64,000 bases of DNA from Mesorhizobium sp. C432A (GCF_030323145.1 NZ_CP100470.1:248001-312000); one strand, 5' to 3'. Positions 8,959 to 17,013 are shown, counted from the stretch's first letter. The notes: generated from the letters alone by a model not told the origin. Numbers and translations: made by a program.

Positions 8959-9627
8959 TCACTCCGGTGGGACCCCGAAAGCTTGTTCCGGGCGAGGGTC
9001 TATCAGTTCAGGTTTGGAGGTCACCTTGAGGTGGTCGGGAAGGGAATTATTCTTGAATGCTGTCCACTTCCTAATCTGGTCCGCCCGTATCGTGACATAG
9101 CGGGAGACCATCCGTTCCGACACGCCGGTGATCCTGCTTATGTCGACCTGAGGCAGATCAGGGAAATGGTCGAGCAAGAAGCAGACCTCCATTTGCGAGG
9201 TCAGCTCTGAGCGTCGGATTGCCCGAAACTTCTCCCAGCAAGCTTTCGCTTCCTCGGCCAAAGGACTTGAGGCGATTGCCGACGAGATGGCGGCAACCCC
9301 TTCATCCCACCGAGCATCAATCCATGCCTGTCCTTCCGGAGAGAGGACATCGAACGGATAGTTCCCCTCCTTGGCGGGATAGATGCGCTTTCCAAGGCCC
9401 TGTTCGACGGCCTCGCGGGTGAGACGCCTTCTTGTGACCCTGGACTTCCCCGAGATCGGAGCCTCGGTCTCCTCCCGAAGCAGTCCGACCTGCGTCAGTA
9501 CGGCTCTGACCTTCCGCCGTCCGACTCCTTTCCTTTCTCCGTATTCAGTTACCGTGATCCAGTCGCCGAGAGAGACGAGCTTGAGATCGCCAGAGGCGCG
9601 GTCGAGAACTTCTGCCGTGTACTGCAT
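8959..9627 (-). CDS. Hypothetical island protein, possible DNA-binding
   Basis: A 222-residue soluble protein with no recognised family. It contains DWITVTEYGERKGVGRRKVR near residues 22-41 and DISRITGVSERMVSRY near residues 170-185, both of which resemble helix-turn-helix segments. It starts 10 bases after the stop of the upstream gene (9638-10324), so the two probably form one transcription unit. A regulator or replication-related protein of the element is possible but not shown. Confidence 0.5.
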   Translation of the reverse strand: MQYTAEVLDRASGDLKLVSLGDWITVTEYGERKGVGRRKVRAVLTQVGLLREETEAPISGKSRVTRRRLTREAVEQGLGKRIYPAKEGNYPFDVLSPEGQAWIDARWDEGVAAISSAIASSPLAEEAKACWEKFRAIRRSELTSQMEVCFLLDHFPDLPQVDISRITGVSERMVSRYVTIRADQIRKWTAFKNNSLPDHLKVTSKPELIDPRPEQAFGVPPE

Positions 9628-9637
9628 TCACTCCGGG

Positions 9638-10324
9638 TCACGCTGCTTCGCTTCTGACGGCGAATGCGCCGGGTCCGAGGATTTCCCTCAGGTCCGCGAT
9701 GTGGTCTTTCCGTTTCTGCTCTCGTCCTTTCTCAATCTCTCGTCTGATTTGGATGCCGTAGCCAATGAAGTTGGTCGCCTCGATTGACGACCACAGCGCT
9801 CGGGTAACCGATGGCGGGCAGCGCTTTGTCGAGCTCCGAACCATCGTGCCCTCCGGTCTCCAGGTGAAGTCCGTCTCGCCTTGAGCGAGCCGCCGCAACA
9901 TGCGAGCTGCCTGATACTGGAAACCCCGGTCGCTCGCCCACCGTCGAGGCTGGTCGGCATAGAAATACCCAAGGGCCATGCAAAGAATTGCAATCTCCAT
10001 CGCATGGTAGTCCTTGCCAACGCTGACGATCATCTGCGCAGCGCGGCGCTCATGGACGTTCTGGGGTCGGCCGCGATTCCCTGCCTCAAGGAACTCCTCG
10101 GCTCGCCTTGTGACGCGATCCCAGTCCCCCATGATGACAGCTTCGGCTCTCGGTCCTGAGCGCCTAGCGAGATAGTCGCGAATGGCCTTCTGGTACGGCT
10201 TGAGTTCGGTCTTGGTGACGCCTCTTTGCCTCGGATCGCCGTGAACTCGGTCGACGTTCCTGTGGTATTCGCAAAGATGGCTGAACTTCGTTGGTGCTCG
10301 ATAGCAGCCGTCGACACGGCACAT
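9638..10324 (-). CDS. Hypothetical island protein with N-terminal zinc-finger-like motif
   Basis: A 228-residue protein. The N-terminus reads CRVDGCYRAPTKFSHLCEYH, a CxxxxC...CxxH arrangement like the zinc knuckle of phage HNH and related proteins, but no catalytic HNH core follows. The rest is basic and mostly helical. AGGAAA lies nine bases before the ATG. It is probably co-transcribed with the downstream gene at 8959. Not recognised; a nucleic-acid-binding role is the most I would infer. Confidence 0.5.
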   Translation of the reverse strand: MCRVDGCYRAPTKFSHLCEYHRNVDRVHGDPRQRGVTKTELKPYQKAIRDYLARRSGPRAEAVIMGDWDRVTRRAEEFLEAGNRGRPQNVHERRAAQMIVSVGKDYHAMEIAILCMALGYFYADQPRRWASDRGFQYQAARMLRRLAQGETDFTWRPEGTMVRSSTKRCPPSVTRALWSSIEATNFIGYGIQIRREIEKGREQKRKDHIADLREILGPGAFAVRSEAA

Positions 10325-10616
10325 GCTTCTATTTCCTTTCTCTCGATTTGGTTTAGTGATTTCGGGACAGACGAGGCGATGCTGGGCACGCGATCGGCTC
10401 TGGCAAATTGACCCCGTGTGCTGGTCCGAACGTGGTTTCTAGCCCTGGAGCAAGAGACACGGACGGCTCTCGATTTCGCCGGTCGCGCCAAAGGTGATCC
10501 GGGGTGCGTGCCGGAGTTGGTTGGCAACAGTTGTTACAGAAAGATCGGCGCTCCTTGTTTGGCATTAGTGATGCCAGATTGAATGGAACCACATGTTGAT
10601 TTCTGCGCAGCCTTGC

Positions 10617-11081
10617 TCATTCGCGGACGCGGTATTGCTGCCCGAGGGTCTGATCCTCCTCAATAAAATGAATGATTGAGTTGAGGACCCCTTCACCCCT
10701 TCTGGACAAGCGGACTAACTGATTGCGCTTGTCGTTGGGGTCGGAGTACGTCTCGATCAGGCCGAGGCCGGTGTGACGTAGCTTCTTGGTGCCATATCCT
10801 TCAGTTTCGTCAACGGACCTCAGGGCAGCGAAATGACGGGCTGACGGCCCACCAGGAGCAAGGTCGATTAGCCGAGCGTATTCGGCCATGGGTCGGTCGG
10901 GGTTGAGAGCGATGAGGAGAAACAGGCGCATCTGTCGGACAGGCATGTCCGGGGCGAGCTTGATGAACTCCTCAATGATCATGATGGCGCGTACCGTTGC
11001 CGTGTAGCGGTCACGGTCGGTTAGGTGAGGCTTAACTGGGCGGGCTTTCGTCTCGTTCTTTTGCTTCGCAGGTTGCTTCAT
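10617..11081 (-). CDS. Winged-helix (MarR-like) putative transcriptional regulator
   Basis: A 154-residue protein. The basic N-terminus is followed by helices and the run MPVRQMRLFLLIALN, then MAEYARLIDL, GPSARHFAALRSV and GLGLIETYSDPNDKR.QLVRLSRRGEGVL. This is the order helix, recognition helix, beta wing of MarR-type winged-helix proteins. It probably regulates the element. Two start codons are possible (11081 or 11102); the first fits the basic N-terminus but has only a distant GGAGG. The effector is unknown. Confidence 0.6.
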   Translation of the reverse strand: MKQPAKQKNETKARPVKPHLTDRDRYTATVRAIMIIEEFIKLAPDMPVRQMRLFLLIALNPDRPMAEYARLIDLAPGGPSARHFAALRSVDETEGYGTKKLRHTGLGLIETYSDPNDKRNQLVRLSRRGEGVLNSIIHFIEEDQTLGQQYRVRE

Positions 11082-11142
11082 TGGTAATTCGGTTCCCTCC
11101 ATCGTGTTCGCGGTTGTGATGCATTGTCTTCGAAAGGCCTGT

Positions 11143-11655
11143 CTAAGCCGCCGCTGCTGTCCAAATCGCCAAGCAGCCCCCGGCGCGAGAGACATTCCGA
11201 AGGCGCACCTCAAGATCCTTGAGCTGGTTCGTTGTGAACCCCTTCAGTATGGTATCGATTCTGGCTTCCACTTCGGCGCGTTCCCTGTCGGCTGCGCAGC
11301 GGGATGTTTGTTGTTTCTGTTGAGGAATTTTGGATGATTTGCCGTACGTACGGCGAACCTCAGCCTGCTTCTCTCGCCACTCTCGAACCCGGTTAGCGGG
11401 AGCCGTGGGTTCAGTCCGTCCCTCAATGATCATGATGATCTCGTCAGCGCGGGACCGACCGATGTCGCAGTGGGCCTTCAGAAACTGAGGCCACGTTATG
11501 TCCTTGCGCTTGGCGACGCGGCTCTTGGCCTCGATCAGGTAGAGGCCGCAGGACTTGGCATGGTCATTCGCTCTCTTGTTGTTCTTCTCACCGGCCTGGT
11601 AGTGGCCATAGGCCTGTGCCCCGAGTTGTTCGAGGCTGAGGTCTTCGTAGCTCAA
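11143..11655 (-). CDS. Hypothetical island protein
   Basis: A 170-residue protein starting at a TTG codon preceded by AAGGAG nine bases upstream. The N-terminal half (DLSLEQLGAQAYGHYQAGE, then YLIEAKSRVAKRK and WPQFLKAHCDIGRSRADEIIMI) resembles phage and plasmid proteins that sense or bind DNA, but I cannot assign a family. It ends about 60 bases before the MarR-like gene and is probably transcribed with it. A 14-bp palindrome (11341-11354) lies within the coding sequence. Confidence 0.5.
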   Translation of the reverse strand: MSYEDLSLEQLGAQAYGHYQAGEKNNKRANDHAKSCGLYLIEAKSRVAKRKDITWPQFLKAHCDIGRSRADEIIMIIEGRTEPTAPANRVREWREKQAEVRRTYGKSSKIPQQKQQTSRCAADRERAEVEARIDTILKGFTTNQLKDLEVRLRNVSRAGGCLAIWTAAAA

Positions 11656-12284
11656 ACTCTGTTCTCCTTTTTAATTGAAAATGCTGGTGGGACTCAGCGA
11701 GCTGAGCGAGTGGTTCTTCTTCTTTTGGTCAATTGACCTCCGGCTCTTGTATCCCCTCGCGCCTTTTAAGGTCAGGGACTGCATTCAGAGGTGAGCGTCT
11801 GGACTCACTTGGCAGGGCCGGTTGGGCTTCCTTGCAACGCCTTTTGGACGCTTCAGGCCCCACCTGAGTGGGGACCCCGCTTCGGCCCTCTCACCGCCCT
11901 GAGGTGATCCCGGCGCGGATGTTATCCGGGACCTCAGGCCAGTACGGTCCGGTCTCAAGCCGGTCCGCGAAGCCTACATGCGCCTTTGTTTCGCTCTTCA
12001 GCTCCCCATTCCGAGCTTCCGCGGAAGGATCATCACTTGCGCCTCAGTGGTCTGAGGGGCCTCCCTTCTGCCCCGTGGCATCCGTTCGGTGACTCATATA
12101 TGTACGATTTAGTACTGGTACGCAAGCGTACTTAATAAGAAATGTAGAGTCTGGGGCCTCCTTCGAGCTAAGTCATTGAGGAATAAGAACGAAAATTCTA
12201 GGCACTTGGCGCGTCTGAGCTCCAAGGTGGCCATGCTGCGCGATGCTATGGCGTTGAGCGCGGGGCAATGATCGGTTGCCGACC
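11656..12284. other. Gene-free 630-bp stretch rich in hairpins
   Basis: No supported open frame. Several inverted repeats are visible. CCCCAC/GTGGGG has a 4-base loop (11858-11873). An 8+5-bp stem, CCTGAGGT..CCCGG / CCGGG..ACCTCAGG, spans 11898-11938. There is a 12-bp palindrome CTTCCGCGGAAG (12016-12027), CCTCAG/CTGAGG with a 4-base loop (12042-12057), and GTACGC-AA-GCGTAC (12119-12132). The last sits in an AT-rich patch that could be a promoter/operator for the minus-strand genes. The dense structure could be a non-coding RNA, a transfer or replication origin, or clustered terminators; the sequence alone does not decide. Confidence 0.4.
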
Positions 12285-12839
12285 CTATTCAAGAGCTTCC
12301 AGTTTGTCGGGTTTTTCGCCGTACCATTTTATCCACGGCCTGACCCTCCACGTTCTCACCGCGAGCCTTGTGCAACGACTGTTCGTGCCCTCAGCGATTA
12401 GTTCGCGCGCAAAATCGAAGCGTGCCTCTTCCGCCAATAGTTTGAACATCTGGACGATCTCGACAGCAAGGGGGGTCACCCTTGTTTCGCGGTATCTCTT
12501 TGTTGCGGCCCTCTGTTTCTCTCGCGCTCGCATGGGATCAGCCCGATAGCGCCGTTTCACCTCTTCGCGTGACTTGTCAGGATTAACTTTCCGCCATCGT
12601 CTCTTTCGTTCAGTGGCGGCTGCTGGATTTGCCGCATGGTATTTGCGATTGGCTTCGCGCACCTTCTCCGGATTGGTCTGACGCCAGTTTTGGGACTTCA
12701 AACGGGCACTCTCACGGGCCTTCTCAGGATTGCGCAAGTATCGTCTTTGACGCTGTTCCCGATGGCGCTCCGGATTGGCTTCCCGCCATCGACGCTGCCG
12801 TTCGGCATCCCGTCGTCGCCTTTCTTCAGTGGAAATCAA
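12285..12839 (-). CDS. Arg-rich repeat protein (NPEK repeats)
   Basis: A 184-residue, strongly basic protein. Its central part is an array of degenerate units of about 13 residues, usually paired, with a core like R-W/Y-R-x-x-NPEK-x-RE. Examples are REANPERHRE, LRNPEKARE, QTNPEKVRE, KVNPDKSREE and RADPMRAREK. Similar repeats precede HNH or homing-endonuclease-like modules in phages, but no nuclease core is visible here. I place the start at TTG 12839 because AGGAG lies six bases upstream; longer starts up to 12911 are possible. A role in nucleic-acid binding is inferred from charge only. Confidence 0.5.
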   Translation of the reverse strand: MISTEERRRRDAERQRRWREANPERHREQRQRRYLRNPEKARESARLKSQNWRQTNPEKVREANRKYHAANPAAATERKRRWRKVNPDKSREEVKRRYRADPMRAREKQRAATKRYRETRVTPLAVEIVQMFKLLAEEARFDFARELIAEGTNSRCTRLAVRTWRVRPWIKWYGEKPDKLEALE

Positions 12840-12957
12840 ATCTCGCTCCTGGTGAAGTTGGGATCGAGGCTCAGGCCGCGCCCACAGCGACGTCACTGCC
12901 CCACGCCGCAAGTGCCTTCATTTTGCATGATCAGCCTTTATACTGGCAGCCTGCGAG

Positions 12958-13545
12958 TCATTGCTGAGGAGGAGCAACCTCCTTCAGGCCCGCAGCCTCA
13001 AGCGCGCGATAGACCGAGCCACGTCCGATGCCGACGGCCTTCGCGACCTCGGACACGCTCTTCCCCTCGCGGAATAGCGTTACGGCCTCCCCGGCCTTTG
13101 CCCGTGCCGTCGGCTTGCGACCCTTGTACTTCTGCTCCCCCTTGGCCTTGGCGATACCTTCTTTCTGCCGCTCCCTCATCAGGTCGCGCTCGAACTCGGC
13201 GAAGGCCGCGAACATGTTCAGCATCAGCCGTCCGTATGCTCCAGTCGTGTCGAGCGTCTCCTTGCCGAATTGCAGCACCTTCAGCCCAATGCCGCGCTCG
13301 TGGAGGTCATCGACGATTTCCCCAAGCGTGCGAGTGTTGCGTGCCAGCCGGTCGATCTTGGTGATGACCAGCGTGTCGCCCTTGCGCAGGAACCCGAGGG
13401 CGCGCTCCAGCTCCTTCCTATCGCCGAGCGCCGACACCTGCTCCGAGTAGACCTCCTCGCAACCGGCAGCCTGGAGATCACGTACTTGCGCCTCCAGACC
13501 TGCAACCTGTTCTTCTGTTGACGTTCTCGCGTAACCGATCTGCAT
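12958..13545 (-). CDS. Serine recombinase (Tn3-type resolvase/invertase)
   Basis: A 195-residue small serine recombinase. The N-terminal catalytic domain begins MQIGYARTSTEEQ with the nucleophilic serine at residue 9. It continues with DTLVITKIDRLARN (the DRLAR catalytic arginines) and GRLMLNMFAAFAEFERDLMRER. A C-terminal helix-turn-helix domain (KSVSEVAKAVGIGRGSVYRAL) should bind the recombination site. The start has AAGGGG upstream. Length and domains match resolvases that resolve cointegrates or invert DNA. Its target site may be the TGTCCA-rich region just upstream. It is independent of the island's tyrosine integrase and suggests a nested or plasmid-derived module. Confidence 0.9.
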   Translation of the reverse strand: MQIGYARTSTEEQVAGLEAQVRDLQAAGCEEVYSEQVSALGDRKELERALGFLRKGDTLVITKIDRLARNTRTLGEIVDDLHERGIGLKVLQFGKETLDTTGAYGRLMLNMFAAFAEFERDLMRERQKEGIAKAKGEQKYKGRKPTARAKAGEAVTLFREGKSVSEVAKAVGIGRGSVYRALEAAGLKEVAPPQQ

Positions 13546-13678
13546 GTCCAAGCCCCTTCTATGTGTCCAATAGAGCCTAGACTTCTGAGTCGACTGTGTC
13601 CAAAAGTCAATACCCGCTCTTCTGGACATGGAACGAGGTGCCCAGCCGGACGTCCGATGGACCCTGCCCATCTGGACA
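13545..13678. promoter_or_regulatory. Resolvase upstream region with repeated TGTCCA, possible res site
   Basis: Three direct copies of TGTCCA (13545-13550, 13564-13569, 13597-13602) are followed by two inverted copies TGGACA (13623-13628, 13673-13678), all immediately upstream of the serine recombinase gene. Resolvases of this family bind several dyads located beside their own gene, so this region is the natural candidate. The motif is short and the assignment is inferred from position. Confidence 0.35.
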
Positions 13679-13730
13679 CCGGCTTGCTGGGCAACTCGCC
13701 ATCTTCAATGCAGCAGCGACCTGACGTTGA

Positions 13731-13757
13731 CTATCTGCAGATTATCTGCGCAGATAG
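13731..13757. promoter_or_regulatory. Operator-like palindromes before the plus-strand module
   Basis: A perfect 14-bp palindrome TATCTGCGCAGATA (13743-13756) follows a near-copy of its left half, CTATCTGCAGAT (13731-13742). Both lie between a TTGACT that could be a -35 element and the AGGAG ribosome-binding site of the gene starting at 13781. The position fits an operator that controls the first gene of the plus-strand module. Confidence 0.45.
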
Positions 13758-13780
13758 ATTTCTAACTGAAGGAGCTACCC

Positions 13781-14434
13781 ATGGGACTGATGATCACAGC
13801 AACCAATGCGGCCGGTGTTGGCCCCGGCCTCTGGACCTTTGAAATGCCTCCGCATCAGATCCGCCTTTTTGGAGCGGCGCCGTCCGCAACTGGTCAGCGC
13901 AGCATAGTAGTTCTCAAGGCCTGCAACTTCGACCCCAAGGCGCGGACCCTACAGTTCGATGTGGACGACGCTGTCGCGGTGAATGTAGGAACCCAAGCTG
14001 AGGCAATCGCTATTGCGGCTGAAACGCCGACATCGAGCAGTCAAGCCTCGATCACGTCCCGCAACGCTGCACCGGTGGTGACTTATGCACCCGGGGACCG
14101 CCAGTTTCTATCACTGGCCGAGGACCTGCTCCCTCTCCCTATGCAGCGGGCAGCGGCAGCGCTATTAGACGGCGTTCGTCAGCGTTCGCAGGGTGAACTG
14201 AAGCGCGGTCTTGCCCGCAACTTCAGCGAGACACCTGACAACTTTTGGTATGTCATCATTCAGCCGAGGGTCTCGCAGCTTTCGATCACCATCCGTGGGC
14301 CGGTTGAGCATTTCGAGCCCATAGCCAAACTGCCAATTAAGGATGATAGGGGCAACACCCTCTTCAAGGTGACCAGCGGGGCGGACGTACCGAGCGCGCT
14401 CGAACTGATTTTCCATGCGAAGCGCCGGAAGTAG
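13781..14434 (+). CDS. Hypothetical protein at the head of the island's plus-strand module
   Basis: A 217-residue soluble protein with AGGAG six bases upstream of its ATG and a palindromic operator-like region before that. The N-terminal half looks beta-rich (LWTFEMPPHQIRLFG, SIVVLKACNFDPKAR). A Ser/Thr/Ala-rich linker near residues 80-100 separates it from a C-terminal half with AEDLLPLPMQRAAAALLDGV and NFWYVIIQPRVSQLSITIRG. I do not recognise either half. It precedes the HEPN-like gene by about 160 bases in the same orientation. Confidence 0.5.
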   Translation: MGLMITATNAAGVGPGLWTFEMPPHQIRLFGAAPSATGQRSIVVLKACNFDPKARTLQFDVDDAVAVNVGTQAEAIAIAAETPTSSSQASITSRNAAPVVTYAPGDRQFLSLAEDLLPLPMQRAAAALLDGVRQRSQGELKRGLARNFSETPDNFWYVIIQPRVSQLSITIRGPVEHFEPIAKLPIKDDRGNTLFKVTSGADVPSALELIFHAKRRK

Positions 14435-14596
14435 GCCGTAGACTGTCGTGGGCCGCCAGACCAAACGGCTTCACTCCTTCGAGGTGAACCCTTAGGCGGC
14501 ACACAGTCGCATTCGGAAGCCGCTTGGCGAGCCTTGCCAATGTAGGCAGGACCAGCCGGTTGAGTGGCAGATCTAATGATCAGTAGAGGGGACGCT

Positions 14597-15184
14597 GTGC
14601 CTATTCAGAACGAACAAGAGTTAGCAGACGCAGCCGTGAGGGCCGGAGCGCTACTTCAGGAAATTCAGGACTATTTGGGGAACCAAAGCAGCGCGACAGC
14701 TCGCGTGAGATTTCCACGCGGTGTAATGCGGACAGCCGCAGTTTTTCGCTCTGCATTCCCTCGCTACATGCCTTACGACAAGCGTACGACGTGCGCTTAC
14801 GGGCTCATGTACTTCGACGCGATGTGGTGGTTGACGCATCGTACCGACCTCGCCGGCGTAGCCCAGGAGATGTGCTTCAAATCGATGATCATAACCCTCG
14901 GCACCGTGTTGGAGGCGACCCTTCGTATCCCAGCTGAGCCGGGCCTCGGTGGTGGTGGAGCCGGCGTGAAACAGAGGTTGGATACGGCGGTACAAAGAAA
15001 CTGGGTCACTCAGGCGGATGCCGATTTGCTCAAGCAGCTCTGGGATCATCGAAACAATGTTCATGCACATGTCCTGGGTGCGACAGAATTTGGCCTCTAC
15101 AAGCTTGCCCATGTTGACGGTGCGGCGCGCGCGGTCCGGCGCTTGGTAAGTAACCTCAAGGCTTGGGACGATGCGCGTGCATGA
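14597..15184 (+). CDS. HEPN-like protein (putative RNase of a defence or toxin module)
   Basis: A 195-residue, mostly helical protein. Near the C-terminus it has LWDHRNNVHAHVLG, with Arg152 and His156/His158 fitting the Rx4-6H motif of HEPN domains, which in toxins and defence proteins is an RNase active site. The preceding helices (EMCFKSMIITLGTVLEATL) resemble HEPN helix packing. I chose the GTG at 14597 because GAGGGG lies five bases upstream; a GTG at 14564 or an ATG at 14576 would add 11 or 7 residues. It lies between an unknown protein and an HNH endonuclease. HEPN assignment rests on one motif and predicted helicity. Confidence 0.5.
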   Translation: MPIQNEQELADAAVRAGALLQEIQDYLGNQSSATARVRFPRGVMRTAAVFRSAFPRYMPYDKRTTCAYGLMYFDAMWWLTHRTDLAGVAQEMCFKSMIITLGTVLEATLRIPAEPGLGGGGAGVKQRLDTAVQRNWVTQADADLLKQLWDHRNNVHAHVLGATEFGLYKLAHVDGAARAVRRLVSNLKAWDDARA

Positions 15185-15419
15185 GGCGATGCTAAGCGTA
15201 TCACTGAGACCCAACTCGCAGCGATGAACAAACCGACGCTAATGCACGATTTCGCACGATTGAGTGTAAGGCCAAATGGGCTTGTTGTGCCTGGAAGGTT
15301 GATCGAGCGGACCCTGGCAGCTCACACCTTCAACCTCGTCGTCTATAACGACCACGAGACCTGCCCATCTGGACAAGCCGTCGAGGAGCAGTACAACCGG
15401 AACGCGGGGGGGGTAAAAG

Positions 15420-16562
15420 ATGAACCGAAGCGAACGTGCGTTTCTGGCCAGGGGGATAGATGCCGGCACAGCTCGCAGGCTTGTCGACGCCAAGATGACG
15501 CTTGCCGATCTTAAGTCCAAGACTCTACCAGAGCTGACGTCTCTTGGAGTCAACTCTACTGCGTCTAGCGTTATCCTAAATGAAAATCGCCCTCCCATTC
15601 CAGCGACCATTCTGACCAGTGTACTCTTCGCCAATCGATTTACCTGTTGCGTGTGCCGAGAGCATGAAAAGCCCATAATCCTTCATCACATAGTCCCGTG
15701 GGAGGAGAGCCGTAGCCACGATGCAAACAATCTGGCCGTTTTGTGCCTAGATGATCACGGCCATGCGCACAGTCATAAAGAACTCTCTAGAAATCTAGAT
15801 AGGTCTGCGATCTTAAATGCAAAGCAAACCTGGGAAGAGCAGGTCCGACGCATGGATGCTGAAGCAATAATAAGGTCGTCTAGCGTTGAGTACAATTCTT
15901 GGGCATACTTTAATCATTTACGCTTGTTCGAACTTGCCGAGGAATTAGACGTCGACTTCACCAGGGTTACCGGTTTCGACAATGCATTAATTCTCGCCTT
16001 GATATTCCCTGATGGAGCGTTGCGCCCACGCAGCTCTGATACTTTTTATATGTATGAAGGCCCCGAGATACTACACCTCCACCGATACACGAAAGGCGTG
16101 ATGACGGCCGTCCTTAGGCGCCTTGTAGTGTTTAACATCTCGGATCATCTCGATAGAGGGGACTTGCCGCACGTTCTCGCGACAGGCGATTTTGTATTCG
16201 TGCAAGGAGCACACTCCTTCAAGAGTCTGACCAAAAGCCATGAAGGACCGGGACAAACGACCCGAGGAGTACGGCAAGCAAATCGTGTAAGCGTAGAGTT
16301 TACTTTCGACAATTGGGAAGCACTGTCATCTTCAGCGCACAGCGACTGGCTATCCGGCACAAAACGAGCGGGCACATTACTTCACGTGCGGAGCGTAGAT
16401 CGAGATGTCGACAGACTTGTAATCCGAGGGACGGCGATAGGCATCTCAAATGGATATGGGGATCTCAAGCGCAGGGATTACAGCCCTAGGTTCGGCAGGT
16501 TTATTGACTTCGATCCCGACGAAGACCCTTATGAGGAGCTTAGCGATTTTGACGGAGCGTAG
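15420..16562 (+). CDS. HNH endonuclease domain protein
   Basis: A 380-residue protein. Residues about 10-48 (GIDAGTARRLVDA...LPELTSLGV) resemble a helix-hairpin-helix/SAM-like DNA-binding unit. Residues about 75-118 form an HNH domain: a CxxC zinc pair (CCVC), HHIVPW, then NNLAVLC and HGHAH. The remaining 250 residues are not recognised and could recognise modified DNA or a phage component. The context beside a HEPN-like gene and a type I restriction system suggests a defence nuclease. A poly-G Shine-Dalgarno precedes the ATG. The gene is AT-rich compared with the chromosome, consistent with transfer, and is followed by an intrinsic terminator. Confidence 0.75.
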   Translation: MNRSERAFLARGIDAGTARRLVDAKMTLADLKSKTLPELTSLGVNSTASSVILNENRPPIPATILTSVLFANRFTCCVCREHEKPIILHHIVPWEESRSHDANNLAVLCLDDHGHAHSHKELSRNLDRSAILNAKQTWEEQVRRMDAEAIIRSSSVEYNSWAYFNHLRLFELAEELDVDFTRVTGFDNALILALIFPDGALRPRSSDTFYMYEGPEILHLHRYTKGVMTAVLRRLVVFNISDHLDRGDLPHVLATGDFVFVQGAHSFKSLTKSHEGPGQTTRGVRQANRVSVEFTFDNWEALSSSAHSDWLSGTKRAGTLLHVRSVDRDVDRLVIRGTAIGISNGYGDLKRRDYSPRFGRFIDFDPDEDPYEELSDFDGA

Positions 16563-16649
16563 CGTGCGAAGCGTTTCCAGCCGAGCAACAGCTTGAACTC
16601 CGAGGTGGCCTAGAGACAAAGGCCGGGGTACGGGGGGAGTGTTCGGTAG

Positions 16650-16681
16650 CCGCCTACCTGATTGGGCGGACGGATTTTTTT
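16650..16681 (+). terminator. Intrinsic terminator after the HNH gene
   Basis: CCGCC/GGCGG arms enclose about ten bases and are followed, after ACGGA, by seven T residues. Its place between the HNH gene and the next small gene fits rho-independent termination of the former. Confidence 0.55.
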
Positions 16682-16709
16682 GCAAAATATTTCGGTATGA
16701 AAGGGTCAT

Positions 16710-16931
16710 ATGCGCATCTATGCGGTCACGAACGGCGTCGAGAAGGAAGCCTATCGGCTGTCCGGAACTCACTACAAATGTTTCCCGCGCAGCGACAACG
16801 AGGTCGCGAACGCGAAGGAGTTTGTCACGATCGAAGAGGCTGCGATTTTCATGATCAAGAACCCTGGCTGGGGTATTCGGATGAACCCCGGCTCGGCGAT
16901 CATCTACCATGGCATTCAGATCGAGCTGTAA
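16710..16931 (+). CDS. Small hypothetical protein
   Basis: A 73-residue protein starting MRIYAVTNGVEKEAYRL, with AAAGGG four bases before the ATG. It is soluble, lacks cysteine clusters apart from one residue, and has no recognisable fold signature. It ends about 80 bases before hsdM on the same strand, so it could be expressed with the restriction-modification operon, but it has its own ribosome-binding site. No function can be proposed. Confidence 0.5.
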   Translation: MRIYAVTNGVEKEAYRLSGTHYKCFPRSDNEVANAKEFVTIEEAAIFMIKNPGWGIRMNPGSAIIYHGIQIEL

Positions 16932-17013
16932 ACTCCTCGATACCTGAAGGTTAGGTTGCCATCATTAACCCAAGGGCTGTATTGCTTCGTGGTGCATAGG
17001 GGGAGTGTATCCG

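Noticed and set aside
11341..11354. 14-bp palindrome GCCGTACGTACGGC as an operator
   Set aside because: It lies inside a coding sequence, far from a start, and no second copy is nearby; probably chance.
11868..12092. A 74-codon frame in the hairpin-rich region
   Set aside because: No ribosome-binding site; the Pro/Ser-rich composition follows from the inverted repeats.
13667..15375. A 12-bp direct repeat (CCCATCTGGACA at 13667 and 15364) as insertion-sequence ends
   Set aside because: No transposase lies between them, there is no inverted partner, and a match of this length is not rare.
15224..15514. A 96-codon frame before the HNH gene
   Set aside because: It overlaps the HNH start in another frame, lacks a good ribosome-binding site and shows no family pattern.
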